A stretch of 39,116 nt of DNA from Planctomycetales bacterium. GTDB lineage: Bacteria; Planctomycetota; Planctomycetia; Isosphaerales; Isosphaeraceae. Under the pieces are notes generated by a model. That model saw only the letters and a program-made list of their open reading frames with translations. It was not told where the DNA came from and ran no database searches. The DNA is taken from positions 1 to 39,116 of the forward strand of contig DAIDHE010000067.1 of NCBI GenBank assembly GCA_027459775.1, in the 5' to 3' direction. Position 1 is the first letter of the stretch. Each line of letters begins with the position of its first letter. Positions 1 to 7,179 of this stretch are shown piece after piece. Both the position numbers and the translations under genes were made by a program.

Positions 1-91
1 TGCCGCCGGGCTTGGGTGCGGGAATCACCCGCACGAGCTGAGCCCACTCGGCATCGGAAACGTCCGTGTCGTACCTGTTTCTGGCGTCCAT
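1..91 (-). CDS. IS5-family transposase, N-terminal fragment (runs off the window)
   Basis: The first 30 residues read MDARNRYDTDVSDAEWAQLV and continue to PAPKPGG. This is the typical opening of IS4/IS5-superfamily transposases of the DUF4096 type, which begin with a Tyr-Asp-[ST]-Asp-[LV]-[ST]-Asp-x-[EQ]-Trp helix followed by a Pro-rich PPPKPGGR-like stretch. The DDE catalytic part would lie to the left of the window. The gene begins about 30 bp downstream of the stop of a shortened primase-like gene transcribed in the same direction, so the insertion sequence probably cut that gene. I cannot see a complete terminal inverted repeat. Confidence 0.72.
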   Translation of the reverse strand, partial: MDARNRYDTDVSDAEWAQLVRVIPAPKPGG

Positions 92-123
92 GACGCCGCC
101 ATAACATCTTTTGCCATGGCTTT

Positions 124-531
124 CTAGACGACCTCTAAAGCGACTCGCGCCTTTTCCTTGCCGGCCTTCCACTTGATGGCCAGGTCTAGGGTGCCGAATC
201 CAGACGGCTTGCCGTTCGCCCCCGCCGCTTCACGGCCATTCGTCGGCTTGCCGTTGGTGCCCGGCGTCTTGGCCTTCGACGTCGGTTTGCCGTCGGTCGC
301 GGCCGAGCCGTTGCGGTCGATCCCGAGAGCCTGGATCACGGCGTGGTATTTAGCCCCGCAGGAACGACAGATGACCAGCGGAGAACCGTTGTCGCCGGGG
401 TCGATGTCCAGCGAGGGGTTGTGGTCGTCGTGGGCCGGGCAAAGCGCACGAAATCCCCCATTCGGTTTAGGCTTTGGTGCGAAGCCTTTGCGTCCAAGCT
501 CTTCGACGAGGCATTCCGTTGTGATCTTCAT
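124..531 (-). CDS. CHC2-type zinc-finger primase-like protein, probably truncated
   Basis: From MKITTECLVEELGRKGF the protein has a primase-type zinc ribbon: CPAHDDHNPSLDI (Cys and His ligands) followed by VICRSCGAKYHAVIQALGI (two Cys). This is the arrangement of DNA primase CHC2 domains that bind template DNA. After a Lys/Thr/Gly/Asn-rich linker only about 20 more residues follow, so the TOPRIM or helicase parts found in phage and plasmid primases are missing. The start is set by a good Shine-Dalgarno, GGGAGGT, 7 nt upstream, and by an ATGA overlap with the stop of the upstream zinc-ribbon gene. The stop is directly followed by a transposase gene, which suggests an insertion removed the C-terminal part. 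It may act in replication of the integrative element, but the fragment alone is probably not catalytic. Confidence 0.66.
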   Translation of the reverse strand: MKITTECLVEELGRKGFAPKPKPNGGFRALCPAHDDHNPSLDIDPGDNGSPLVICRSCGAKYHAVIQALGIDRNGSAATDGKPTSKAKTPGTNGKPTNGREAAGANGKPSGFGTLDLAIKWKAGKEKARVALEVV

Positions 532-857
532 CGCCTGGACCTCCCGCTTGGTGGTCGCGGCAAGAAGCGCTCGGCCGAGCATTTTGAACAGCGAATCAGG
601 TCTGGCGATCGGCCGCCCTGACCGGGTGTGATTACGGTCTTAGAGCCGCATCCCAGGCACGGGGGCCCCTCGATCGCGGCCCCATTGGTGGGCTCGGCCG
701 CCGGCGGCGGATCGCTCGGCCACGCCGGGCGGGTGTCGAAACGGAGACTGTCTTGACGGGGCTTACGACGCTTTGGCATCCTGTTCATTCGACTCCGACT
801 CCGTTCTTGCCCGTCGCGGAATTGCGTCTCCGCGGCGGGCGATTTTTCTACTCTCAC
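528..857 (-). CDS. Small zinc-ribbon protein of the integrative element
   Basis: A 109-residue protein with a basic N-terminus, a Pro/Ala linker and a C-terminal CLGCGSK...IRCSKCSAE segment, i.e. two CxxC pairs about 26 residues apart, as in zinc ribbons. It ends in an Arg-rich tail. The proposed GTG start overlaps the stop of the 48-residue upstream gene (GTGA), and its own stop overlaps the start of the primase-like gene (ATGA), so it sits in a translationally coupled chain. An internal ATG at 788 is an alternative start and would leave a tighter, very basic N-terminus. No specific family is recognised. A role in DNA or RNA binding is inference from the Cys pairs and basic ends. Confidence 0.5.
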   Translation of the reverse strand: MRVEKSPAAETQFRDGQERSRSRMNRMPKRRKPRQDSLRFDTRPAWPSDPPPAAEPTNGAAIEGPPCLGCGSKTVITPGQGGRSPDLIRCSKCSAERFLPRPPSGRSRR

Positions 858-1000
858 ATCAAGCCGGCGGCGCGTAATTCAGCCCGCATGGCCTTCACTT
901 GCGCGCTCGGCACGGCCGGGGCGACCTCGCCCAGCCGGTCGGTCGTGATCGCGTTCAGGAACGCATCAAGATCCGATTGTTTGATAAGCCGATTGGCCAT
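854..1000 (-). CDS. 48-residue protein, partial paralogue of the adjacent HTH-like protein
   Basis: This very short gene begins MANRLIKQSDLDAFL and ends MRAELRAAGLM. It aligns with the C-terminal half of the 105-residue protein just upstream: SDLDAFLNAI with ADLDAFLAAV, and AMRAELRAAGLM with EMRRELKEAGYA. A Shine-Dalgarno (GGAGAT) lies 8 nt before the ATG. The stop overlaps the GTG of the next gene. It lacks the helix-turn-helix-like N-terminus of its relative, so it could be a duplicated and decayed copy or a trimmed dimerisation partner. The function is unknown; the resemblance and the ribosome site are what can be seen. Confidence 0.6.
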   Translation of the reverse strand: MANRLIKQSDLDAFLNAITTDRLGEVAPAVPSAQVKAMRAELRAAGLM

Positions 1001-1052
1001 GTGTTGATCTCCGATAGTGCATAGTGCTTGCCACGCGGGCGCGTTTTACGCG

Positions 1053-1370
1053 CTAGGCGTAACCGGCTTCCTTGAGCTCGCGGCGCATTTCGGCGATTTG
1101 CTCCGCCCGGGCTTTCGTCACGGTCGCGGCGTCGGGACGAACGAGCGCGTCCGCCTTGACGGCCGCCAGAAAGGCGTCTAGGTCCGCCGGCGCGACCCGC
1201 CACGCGCCGGGAACCTTGAGAGCGTTCAGATGCAGGCGCGTGCCGTCCTTGAGTCTGACGCCGCGGACGATCCACCGAATGCACGCGGATGGGTGGTTGT
1301 TTAACATCCGAGCCACGTCGCACGGTGCAAGCAGCTTGGGATCGTCAGACGCGGATGGGGTCTTTCTCAT
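1053..1370 (-). CDS. Helix-turn-helix / excisionase-like DNA-binding protein
   Basis: A 105-residue protein. The N-terminal half (LLAPCDVARMLNNHPSACIRWIVRGVRL, residues 13-40) resembles a MerR/excisionase-type winged helix that reads DNA, and is followed by KVPGAWRVAPADLDAFL, the usual end of that fold. The C-terminal 35 residues form a charged helix (RAEQIAEMRRELKEAGYA). Proteins of this kind in planctomycete mobile elements occupy the place of excisionases or small repressors between the integrase and replication genes. It is transcribed with its neighbours, 22 bp downstream of a second such protein and 52 bp upstream of its shortened paralogue. Excision directionality factor or regulator cannot be decided from sequence. 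Confidence 0.66.
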   Translation of the reverse strand: MRKTPSASDDPKLLAPCDVARMLNNHPSACIRWIVRGVRLKDGTRLHLNALKVPGAWRVAPADLDAFLAAVKADALVRPDAATVTKARAEQIAEMRRELKEAGYA

Positions 1371-1392
1371 TCGCTGTGACTCCCTAGAGCGA

Positions 1393-1788
1393 TCACGAGC
1401 CGACCGGGGCGTTCTTGGGCGGCTCTGTCGGCGTGGCCGTTTCCTGATTCCGGGCGGCGCTTGCCGCGTTCATCCGCGCGGCCTTGGACCGACTCCGCGC
1501 GGCGTTTGCCCCGCCTTGCCGGCTCGGCTTGGCCGCGGCGAGGTGTGCAAGCGCCGTTGTGGTCAGCCGCTCCAAGAATTCCTCCACGGCCCGATCGGTG
1601 AGTTTCCAGCCGCCGGGATAACGCCGCGCCTCGAGCCGAACGATTTGGCCCGATGCGTCGCGAGCGCCTTCGGTGATCCATTTCGACAGCGTCGTGACGT
1701 GAAGTTTCTTCCCGTTCTTGGTCGATGGCAAACGACTCGCGATCTCAGCGAGCGACTTGTAGAGGCAAGGCTCAGTTGACGTTGCCAT
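1393..1788 (-). CDS. DUF1580-like / MerR-like DNA-binding protein
   Basis: A 131-residue protein with an N-terminal winged-helix-like region (YKSLAEIASRLPSTKNGKKL, then HVTTLSKWITEGARDASGQI and WKLTDRAVEEFLERL). This resembles the planctomycete DUF1580 family and excisionase folds: a first helix, a recognition helix around TLSKWITEG, then a wing. The last 50 residues are a basic, Ala-rich disordered tail. The Shine-Dalgarno GAGGG lies 8 nt upstream of the ATG. It is the first gene of the minus-strand operon that follows the AT-rich control region, as expected for an operon regulator. Confidence 0.65.
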   Translation of the reverse strand: MATSTEPCLYKSLAEIASRLPSTKNGKKLHVTTLSKWITEGARDASGQIVRLEARRYPGGWKLTDRAVEEFLERLTTTALAHLAAAKPSRQGGANAARSRSKAARMNAASAARNQETATPTEPPKNAPVGS

Positions 1789-1917
1789 TCAGATACCCTC
1801 TCGCGTGGTTTTTTACTGGTTTCCCGACATAACGATAGGAATCGCATACTATGCCCAGAACTTCAAGAGAAAAACGTTGCCTCGTGAAAATAAGACGGTG
1901 TCCCATGCGAGTTACAC

Positions 1918-1938
1918 ATCTACTATATTATAGTAGAT
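1918..1938. repeat. Perfect 21-bp palindrome, operator-like
   Basis: The arms ATCTACTATA (1918-1927) and TATAGTAGAT (1929-1938) are perfect inverted repeats around a single T at 1928. A second, 13-bp palindrome, ACTAAT-T-ATTAGT, lies at 1942-1954. They sit 130-165 bp upstream of the first gene of the element's operon. Such symmetry fits a dimeric repressor, a recombination directionality factor, or the duplex-unwinding part of a replication origin. Confidence 0.6.
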
Positions 1939-1970
1939 CCTACTAATTATTAGTTGATCCTTATAATTAG
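1931..1970. repeat. Two 20-bp direct repeats (iteron-like)
   Basis: The blocks 1931-1950 and 1951-1970 agree at 16 of 20 positions. Each begins TAGTnGATCCT and ends in an AATTA-rich part. The 20-bp period is close to two helical turns, so a protein would meet both copies on the same face of the DNA. Together with the neighbouring palindromes and the downstream primase-like gene, this could be a small replication origin or a cooperative operator; which one is not visible. Confidence 0.5.
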
Positions 1971-2216
1971 TGGCGCGCTTTACCGCGCAAAATGGCGAAA
2001 TCTCGGCGTAAAACGTGAATTGTGTCAACCGTTCAGTCGGGCCCAGGCGCGGTCGGCGATCCCAGACAGGCGCATGGAAACGCCGCGCCGTGAGAGGTGG
2101 GCGCGGCGGGTCTTGCCGTGTGCGTCGAATCGGGATGCCCGACGCGGCCGGCAACGGGAAAGCTCGATCGCGTCGGGCTTTCGCGGGAGCATGACTCCCA
2201 CGTCCCAACTCGGACC

Positions 2217-3281
2217 CTACCCGAAACGTTTGGCGAACTCGAGCCCCAGGTCAGCGCTCATCGCGGCGTAGTGTTGCGTCGTGTCGACGCGGCTATGCCC
2301 GAGAACCGCCTGTGAGAACTCCAGCCCCATGGCCCGCCTGACCTCGGTCGCCACGCTGTGCCGAATTTGGCGCGGCGTCCATGGCTCGACGCCGGCCTTG
2401 ACGCAGGCGCGGTTGACCGCCTGTGAGAGCGCGACGCGGCAGACGGCGAACAGCCGGCCGCTCTTGCCGGCCTTGACCACGTACGGCAGCAAGACCTCTT
2501 GAGCCCGAGCCCCCAGCGGGATCGCCCGCCCTTGACCGCGGTAGGCGTTCTTGTGGGTCTTGGGCTTGAGCCACCAGCATGCCGGGTCGGTGCGGTCAAG
2601 ATCCTCGACGCGGGCGTTGACGATCTCCCCAGGCCGCGCCCCAGTGAGCCGCAAGAGGCGAATCATGTCCGCCATGGGCGCGGTCAAGAACGGCAGCGTG
2701 GCGTCGATCCGGGCGTCATCGACTGGCCCGACGGGCTCGTTCTCGCGCGCCTTGGTGCGTCCTTGGCGGATCGCGGCCAGCGTCTTGAGCGCCATCGGAA
2801 TCGTGGGCGAGCACAATTCCTCGGATGCCGCCCAATTGAACGCCCGCTTGGTCATCGCGGCCACTTTGTTCGCGCCATATCGCGAGCCCCCGCGTTCAAC
2901 CATCAGGTCGCGGACCTCCCGCAGCTTGCGAGGCCCGAATTGATCGCACGGCAGCTCGCCGAACCGCTCGGCGACGGGGCGAAGGGCCCAGGTGATGTTG
3001 GCGAGCTCCCGAGACGCCGCGTAATAGGTGCGTGCATGCGCGGTGAACCGGGCGATGATCTGGCCAACCAGCAAGCTCTTGCCGGGGACGGGCTCGACGA
3101 AGGTGGTGGCGTCGTCGAGTTGGGGTTGAGCCAGGCTGGCGACGATCTCGGCGTATTTGGCCTTGGACTCGGGCGAACCATACTTCCCGAGATAGGTGGT
3201 CTTGCCGTTGACTTTGATCCGGGCTTGCCCCGATCCGCGGTGCAGACCGTAGGCTGGTGGGCGGTTGACGAGGCGTGGCAT
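2217..3281 (-). CDS. Tyrosine recombinase / integrase
   Basis: A 354-residue site-specific recombinase that would catalyse integration of the element at the tRNA. The N-terminal part (RIKVNGKTTYLGKYGSPESK) is the arm-binding-like domain of planctomycete integrases, and a SAM-like core-binding region covers about 70-170. The catalytic domain shows Arg216 in TGARPGEI, Lys241 or Lys244 in the beta-hairpin, PRQIRHS with Arg307, LGHS with His329, and the nucleophile Tyr338 in TTQHYA. The usual His of the HxxR box is Arg304 here, a tolerated variation in some families. ATG 3281 was chosen because MPRLVNRPPAYGLHR matches the usual opening of such proteins; a longer reading to 3380 would translate a hairpin. 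The gene lies 198 bp from the 3' end of tRNA-Gly, the normal place for an integrase of a tRNA-targeting element. Confidence 0.9.
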   Translation of the reverse strand: MPRLVNRPPAYGLHRGSGQARIKVNGKTTYLGKYGSPESKAKYAEIVASLAQPQLDDATTFVEPVPGKSLLVGQIIARFTAHARTYYAASRELANITWALRPVAERFGELPCDQFGPRKLREVRDLMVERGGSRYGANKVAAMTKRAFNWAASEELCSPTIPMALKTLAAIRQGRTKARENEPVGPVDDARIDATLPFLTAPMADMIRLLRLTGARPGEIVNARVEDLDRTDPACWWLKPKTHKNAYRGQGRAIPLGARAQEVLLPYVVKAGKSGRLFAVCRVALSQAVNRACVKAGVEPWTPRQIRHSVATEVRRAMGLEFSQAVLGHSRVDTTQHYAAMSADLGLEFAKRFG

Positions 3282-3327
3282 CGGGACGCGGCCCTCAGCG
3301 GGTTTGAACCAGCGTGGTCCGCTCGCG

Positions 3328-3342
3328 CCCTGACGTCCAGCT
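3328..3342. repeat. 15-bp copy of tRNA-Gly sequence near the integrase start
   Basis: CCCTGACGTCCAGCT at 3328-3342 is identical to 3500-3514 inside the tRNA-Gly gene, where it covers the 3' strand of the anticodon stem and the variable region. It lies just upstream of the integrase start. It may be an attachment-site remnant or an accessory integrase site. A chance match is possible, but its position 160 bp from the target makes that less likely. Confidence 0.4.
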
Positions 3343-3377
3343 AAAACTAGTGAACAGTCGGCGAGTCTGGCGGCCCA

Positions 3378-3402
3378 CAACGGGGTAGAAACTACCCCGT
3401 TG
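3378..3402. other. Perfect 11-bp hairpin between integrase and tRNA
   Basis: CAACGGGGTAG and CTACCCCGTTG pair perfectly across an AAA loop. There is no T-run on either side, so it is not a typical intrinsic terminator for the tRNA transcript. It may be an integrase or excisionase binding site, or a structured end that stops tRNA transcription in another way. Confidence 0.5.
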
Positions 3403-3478
3403 GCGTCTTGATCCAGGCCGCGCCGTCGACCGCCGACGGGTAAAATAACTTGTTTCGGCTATGAGGTTTACGACTCAG

Positions 3479-3550
<72 letters not shown>

Positions 3551-3990
3551 AAGTGCTTGTTCTGTAATAGGCTACGTCGAGACTCCTCGGTGCTTGTTTT
3601 CTGGTTGCCTAGAGGGTTGCCCAGGCTACCGGTCGAGGCCGTAACAGCAAGCCCGTATAACGGTTGCGACCATTGGTCCGGTTGCCGCGCGCCTGGCTTG
3701 CTTTCTGCCTCATTGTATCGGCCGCTGCATCGCCCGCAAAGCCTGTAGTTTCCCGATTTATCGGTTGGACACCCTGGGCACTCGTGTGGTGCGACGTGCG
3801 GATACGGATTTGCCGGTCGAATCGAAGAATCCGGCCCGGAACGGAATGAAGGCCAGTCTCGTCGGCGCGCCCGTGGCATATTGTTTCCGGGGGTCTTAGA
3901 ATCTCTGAAGGATCGTCCCCCGCGGAGATTGTGCGCGCTCATGAAGTCATCGCACCCGCAAGGGCTGAATCCGGTCGGGCGGGTGAATCG
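3551..3990. other. Left flank of the tRNA-bounded cassette, no confident gene
   Basis: This stretch lies between the 5' end of tRNA-Gly and the ParB-domain gene. It must contain the upstream region of the tRNA on the minus strand and the promoter of the three-gene cassette on the plus strand. GTGCTTGTT occurs twice near the tRNA (about 3553 and 3590). A minus-strand open frame (3541-3879) encodes CPGC...CGRC pairs but its stop lies inside the tRNA; it is treated as unsupported. Confidence 0.4.
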
Positions 3991-5136
3991 ATGGCCAAGA
4001 CGCAAATCACACAAACGGCGGATGAGGGCAAGGCTTACGAGCGCGTCGAGGTTGACAAGCTGCTGCTCGACCCGAACAATCCCCGCCTTGCCGACTACGC
4101 CCTTGGGAACAAGCCAACCCAGCAGGAGCTGCTCAAAATCCTGTGGCAGAAAATGGCCGTCGATGAACTGGCCATGTCGATCGGCGCGCGGGGATACTTC
4201 CCCCATGAACCGATCTTCGTCGAGGAAGACGGCAACAAGCTGGTCGTAATCGAGGGCAACCGGCGGCTCGCGGCGGTCATGCTCCTACTCGACCCAGAAG
4301 CCCGCAAGCGGCTCAGAATAACTGATCTTCCTTCCATCACTCCGGCGGCCATCAAAGAGCTGCGGATGTTGCCGGTGGTCCGGACCACTCGCAAGGATCT
4401 CTGGCAATATCTCGGATTCAAGCACGTTAATGGCCCGGCGAAATGGGGTTCCTACGCGAAGGCGCATTACATTGCCGATGTCCGGCGGAAGTTCGGCGTC
4501 CCGCTCGAGACGATCGCCGCGCAGATCGGCGACCGTAACCGGACGGTCCAGAGGCTCTACCGGGCAATGATGGTGATCAAGCAGGCCGAGGACGCTGGCG
4601 TCTTCAAACGTGAGGACAGGTTCAAGGGAAGCTTCTCCTTTTCCCACCTTTATACGGGCCTGGACTATGAGGGCTTCAGGCGGTTCCTGAATCTCAAGGA
4701 TGAATCCGCGGAATCCGCGACTCCGGTGCCGAAGAACCGGTTGCCCGAGTTGGGCGAGCTCTTCGGCTGGATTTACGGCAGCAAGACCACGAACATGCGG
4801 CCGCTGATCGAGAGCCAGAATCCCGATCTCGCCCGGCTCGATGACGTGCTCCAGAAAGATGTGGCGATTGATGCGCTCCGGAACGGATTGCCGTTGCAGG
4901 TGGCCCACGACGTGAGCCTCGGGGATGAACGGCTCTTCAGGAAAGCCCTTCAGGATGCAAAACACGCCTTGCAACGGGCGACGGGAACACTCACCACGGG
5001 ATACCAGAAAGAGGATCAGGATTTGCTCCGGACGGCGCGGGAGATTGCTGAGATCGCCGATGATCTGGTGTCCCAGATGGAGCGGAAAACGCAGGGAAGG
5101 AAGCGGAAGCGTTCGGAGGTTCCGGGCGATGTTTAA
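3991..5136 (+). CDS. ParB-N-domain protein, first gene of the mobile cassette
   Basis: A 381-residue protein. Residues 16-100 form a ParB/Srx-like domain: VEVDKLLLDPNNPR as the opening strand, then IFVEEDGNKLVVIEGNRRLAA, whose GNRRLAA box is the nucleotide or phosphate-binding motif of this fold. ParB-N domains bind CTP in partition proteins and act as nucleases or ATPases in others. A helical middle (DRNRTVQRLYRAMM, near 190) could be the DNA-reading helix-turn-helix of ParB-like proteins, and the C-terminus is charged and helical. ATG 3991 is chosen; an in-frame GTG at 3931 with a nearby GGAG is an alternative. Its stop overlaps the next ATG by 8 bp. The neighbouring nuclease and methylase suggest a DNA-modification or defence role, not partitioning; that is inference. 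Confidence 0.78.
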   Translation: MAKTQITQTADEGKAYERVEVDKLLLDPNNPRLADYALGNKPTQQELLKILWQKMAVDELAMSIGARGYFPHEPIFVEEDGNKLVVIEGNRRLAAVMLLLDPEARKRLRITDLPSITPAAIKELRMLPVVRTTRKDLWQYLGFKHVNGPAKWGSYAKAHYIADVRRKFGVPLETIAAQIGDRNRTVQRLYRAMMVIKQAEDAGVFKREDRFKGSFSFSHLYTGLDYEGFRRFLNLKDESAESATPVPKNRLPELGELFGWIYGSKTTNMRPLIESQNPDLARLDDVLQKDVAIDALRNGLPLQVAHDVSLGDERLFRKALQDAKHALQRATGTLTTGYQKEDQDLLRTAREIAEIADDLVSQMERKTQGRKRKRSEVPGDV

Positions 5137-6076
5137 GATCGGCGAGGCGCCGAGCCTTGAGGCCGGACCCGTTGAACATGCCGACTTCCTCGAACTGGAG
5201 TGCCTGCGGCAATCAGACCGCAACGCTTCGGGGAGCGACCTTGCCGCCGCGCTTGGCCGTGTCGATGACGACCTGCCGGAGGAGCGGAGGTGGTCTGACA
5301 CGCGAATGGAAAACGTGGTGGATGATGCCTTCTCGGAGCTTGGCTACCGCCAGCAGCAGAGCGGCGGAGGACCGCATGTTTACCCGTTCGGGGTGAATGA
5401 AGCGGCTCGGCTAATGGAGTTTATAGGGAAGAAGAACAACTGGGGACTCTACTTCTTCATGCTCTTCGCGACACGCATGAACATGCGCGATCATAAGGTT
5501 CAGGGAGGAATCGACGGAACCGCCCTCTTCGAGGAAATCTGCTGCGAGGTCGCGAAGAACTACTGGGGGGAAAGAGCCGATGGGATGGTGTTCGGCACAG
5601 CCAGGCGGACCGACACAAGTGAGGTCGGAGCATTCCCCGCCGCGGTGAACGACCTGTGCAAACGCCTTCAGGAAGGCGTTGAATATTGCTCGCATTCGGG
5701 TTTCCCTCCCGCGGCTCAGGACGGGAACCTTGATGTCGTGGTGTGGAAACACTTCACTGATGGGAAACACGGCAAGCTCGTCGGCTTCGGGCAGTGCAAG
5801 ACCGGCACGCACTGGAAGAACGGGCTCTTCGAGATGGTGCCGACCGGGTTTTGCCAGAAATGGGTTCGCACGCTGCCGGTCGTCGAGCCGGTCCGGCTTT
5901 ATTTCATGACATCGCGGCTTCGTGCTTCAAAATGGTATGATTGCTCCGTTGACGGTGGCATCCTGTTCGACCGTTGCCGCATCCTGGACTATGCGCCCAG
6001 GATGGCCACACTCAAAGACCGCTGGCTGGCATGGACGCGAGCGGCCATGAAAAGCCAGAAGATACGTGTGATATGA
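5129..6076 (+). CDS. Putative PD-(D/E)XK restriction endonuclease
   Basis: A 315-residue protein with the pattern of a PD-(D/E)XK nuclease core: a helix with acidic residues (ALFEEICCEVAKNYWGE, 132-149), then DGNLDVVVW with Asp202, then a turn and KLVGFGQCKTG with Gln222 and Lys224. The second acidic residue is Gln, as in several restriction enzymes. The N-terminal 120 residues are family-specific, and no membrane segment is seen. It begins inside the end of the ParB-domain gene and ends with an ATGA overlap with the methyltransferase gene, so the three are translated as a unit. The likely role is cleavage of unmodified DNA, the partner of the downstream methylase. The fold assignment is by motif only. 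Confidence 0.7.
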   Translation: MFKIGEAPSLEAGPVEHADFLELECLRQSDRNASGSDLAAALGRVDDDLPEERRWSDTRMENVVDDAFSELGYRQQQSGGGPHVYPFGVNEAARLMEFIGKKNNWGLYFFMLFATRMNMRDHKVQGGIDGTALFEEICCEVAKNYWGERADGMVFGTARRTDTSEVGAFPAAVNDLCKRLQEGVEYCSHSGFPPAAQDGNLDVVVWKHFTDGKHGKLVGFGQCKTGTHWKNGLFEMVPTGFCQKWVRTLPVVEPVRLYFMTSRLRASKWYDCSVDGGILFDRCRILDYAPRMATLKDRWLAWTRAAMKSQKIRVI

Positions 6077-7164
6077 GACACCGTTTACATGCTTTATGTC
6101 CATACTTCGCGATGTTCCCGGAGACATTCGCGGAAACATGGATCGACCAGCTAAGCAAGCCCGGAGATGTGGTGCTTGACCCGTTCAGCGGCCGGGGGAC
6201 GACGGCCTTCCAGTCCATGCTCATGGGGCGAAAACCAATCGCCTGCGATGTAAATGACGTAGCCTATTGCGTGACACGGGCGAAGACGCAGGCACCCCCG
6301 CTACGGGCCCTCCGAAGACGCCTGACGATGCTGGAGGGAGATTTCAGCAGGGCTTCATGGTCCCGGAAAGCCGGGAAAATGCCGGAGTTCTTTCAATATG
6401 CCTATCACCGGAAGACTCTCTCCCAGCTTCTTTACCTCCGCAACAAACTAAAGTGGCGGGCGAGCGATGTGGATTGCATGATCGCGGGGCTGATTCTTGG
6501 TGCCCTGCATGGCGAAACGGAGAAGTCGCCGTCGTATCTCAGCAACCAGATGCCGAGAACGATCAGCACGAAACCGGCATATTCCGTGCGGTTCTGGCAA
6601 AAGCACGGATTTAAGGCGCCGGAGCGGGATGCCTTCCAGTTGCTGCGGAAGCAAGCCACATTCCGCTATGAATCGCCTCCACCCGCCGGCGATGCGCTGA
6701 TTCTTCATCGGGACATGAGACAATTGCCGTGGATCTCGGACCAGCTTCCGGGGCCGATTGGCCTGGTGGTGACATCACCCCCATACCTTGATGTGACGAA
6801 CTTCGAGGAGGACCAATGGCTGCGGCTCTGGTTCCTTGGGGGGCCACCCTATCCAACACGCGGCCGAATCTCTCGGGATGACCGCTATGAGCGGCCCGAT
6901 GCATATTGGGCGTTCATCGCCGACATGTGGCGGATGCTGGGAGCGCTGGTGGCAAAGAATGGCCACGTGGTAATCCGCATGGGCGGCAGGGGAATCCAGC
7001 CGGAAGAGATGGTAACTAAGCTGTCGGCGAGCAGCCAGTTCGCCCGGCGTCCTGTTAAGTTGCTCTTCCAGACCACGAGTGCACTCAAGGGCCGACAGAC
7101 GGATGCTTTCCTCAAGGGAACGCGCGGCTGCCTTTCAGAGATCGATTGCCATTTTCAATTCTGA
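6073..7164 (+). CDS. DNA methyltransferase (SPPY motif, N4-cytosine or N6-adenine type)
   Basis: A 363-residue amino-methyltransferase. The AdoMet-binding motif is DPFSGRGTT (36-44), followed by ACDVND (58-62), which would hold the ribose-binding acidic residue. The catalytic motif is TSPPYLDV (234-241); SPPY is typical of N4-cytosine and some N6-adenine enzymes. The order, motif I first and motif IV later, differs from the usual beta-class order. The middle (YLSNQMPRTISTKP, 155-168) may form target recognition. The start ATG overlaps the nuclease stop (ATGA), indicating coupling. It would protect host DNA from the upstream nuclease. The gene is complete and ends 190 bp before the tRNA half. 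Confidence 0.86.
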   Translation: MRHRLHALCPYFAMFPETFAETWIDQLSKPGDVVLDPFSGRGTTAFQSMLMGRKPIACDVNDVAYCVTRAKTQAPPLRALRRRLTMLEGDFSRASWSRKAGKMPEFFQYAYHRKTLSQLLYLRNKLKWRASDVDCMIAGLILGALHGETEKSPSYLSNQMPRTISTKPAYSVRFWQKHGFKAPERDAFQLLRKQATFRYESPPPAGDALILHRDMRQLPWISDQLPGPIGLVVTSPPYLDVTNFEEDQWLRLWFLGGPPYPTRGRISRDDRYERPDAYWAFIADMWRMLGALVAKNGHVVIRMGGRGIQPEEMVTKLSASSQFARRPVKLLFQTTSALKGRQTDAFLKGTRGCLSEIDCHFQF

Positions 7165-7179
7165 AAGGCTCATCCGGTA

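Larger units (their letters stand above)
1789..2216. promoter_or_regulatory. AT-rich control region of the integrative element
   Basis: No gene is seen in these 428 bases. The part from about 1800 to 1970 is much richer in A and T than anything else in the window and lies immediately upstream of the minus-strand operon starting at 1788, so it should hold that operon's promoter. Palindromes and direct repeats inside it are listed separately. I do not see a -35/-10 pair strong enough to name. The remaining part (1971-2216) between the palindromes and the integrase stop is GC-rich and featureless. Confidence 0.5.

Noticed and set aside
2499-3344. Long plus-strand frame opposite the integrase
   Set aside because: It is the complement of a well-supported recombinase, with Arg/Gly/Pro-rich composition and no motif.
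3991-5136. Chromosome or plasmid partition ParB
   Set aside because: There is no ParA gene and no parS-like site, and the C-terminal dimer domain is not evident. The neighbours are a nuclease and a methylase.
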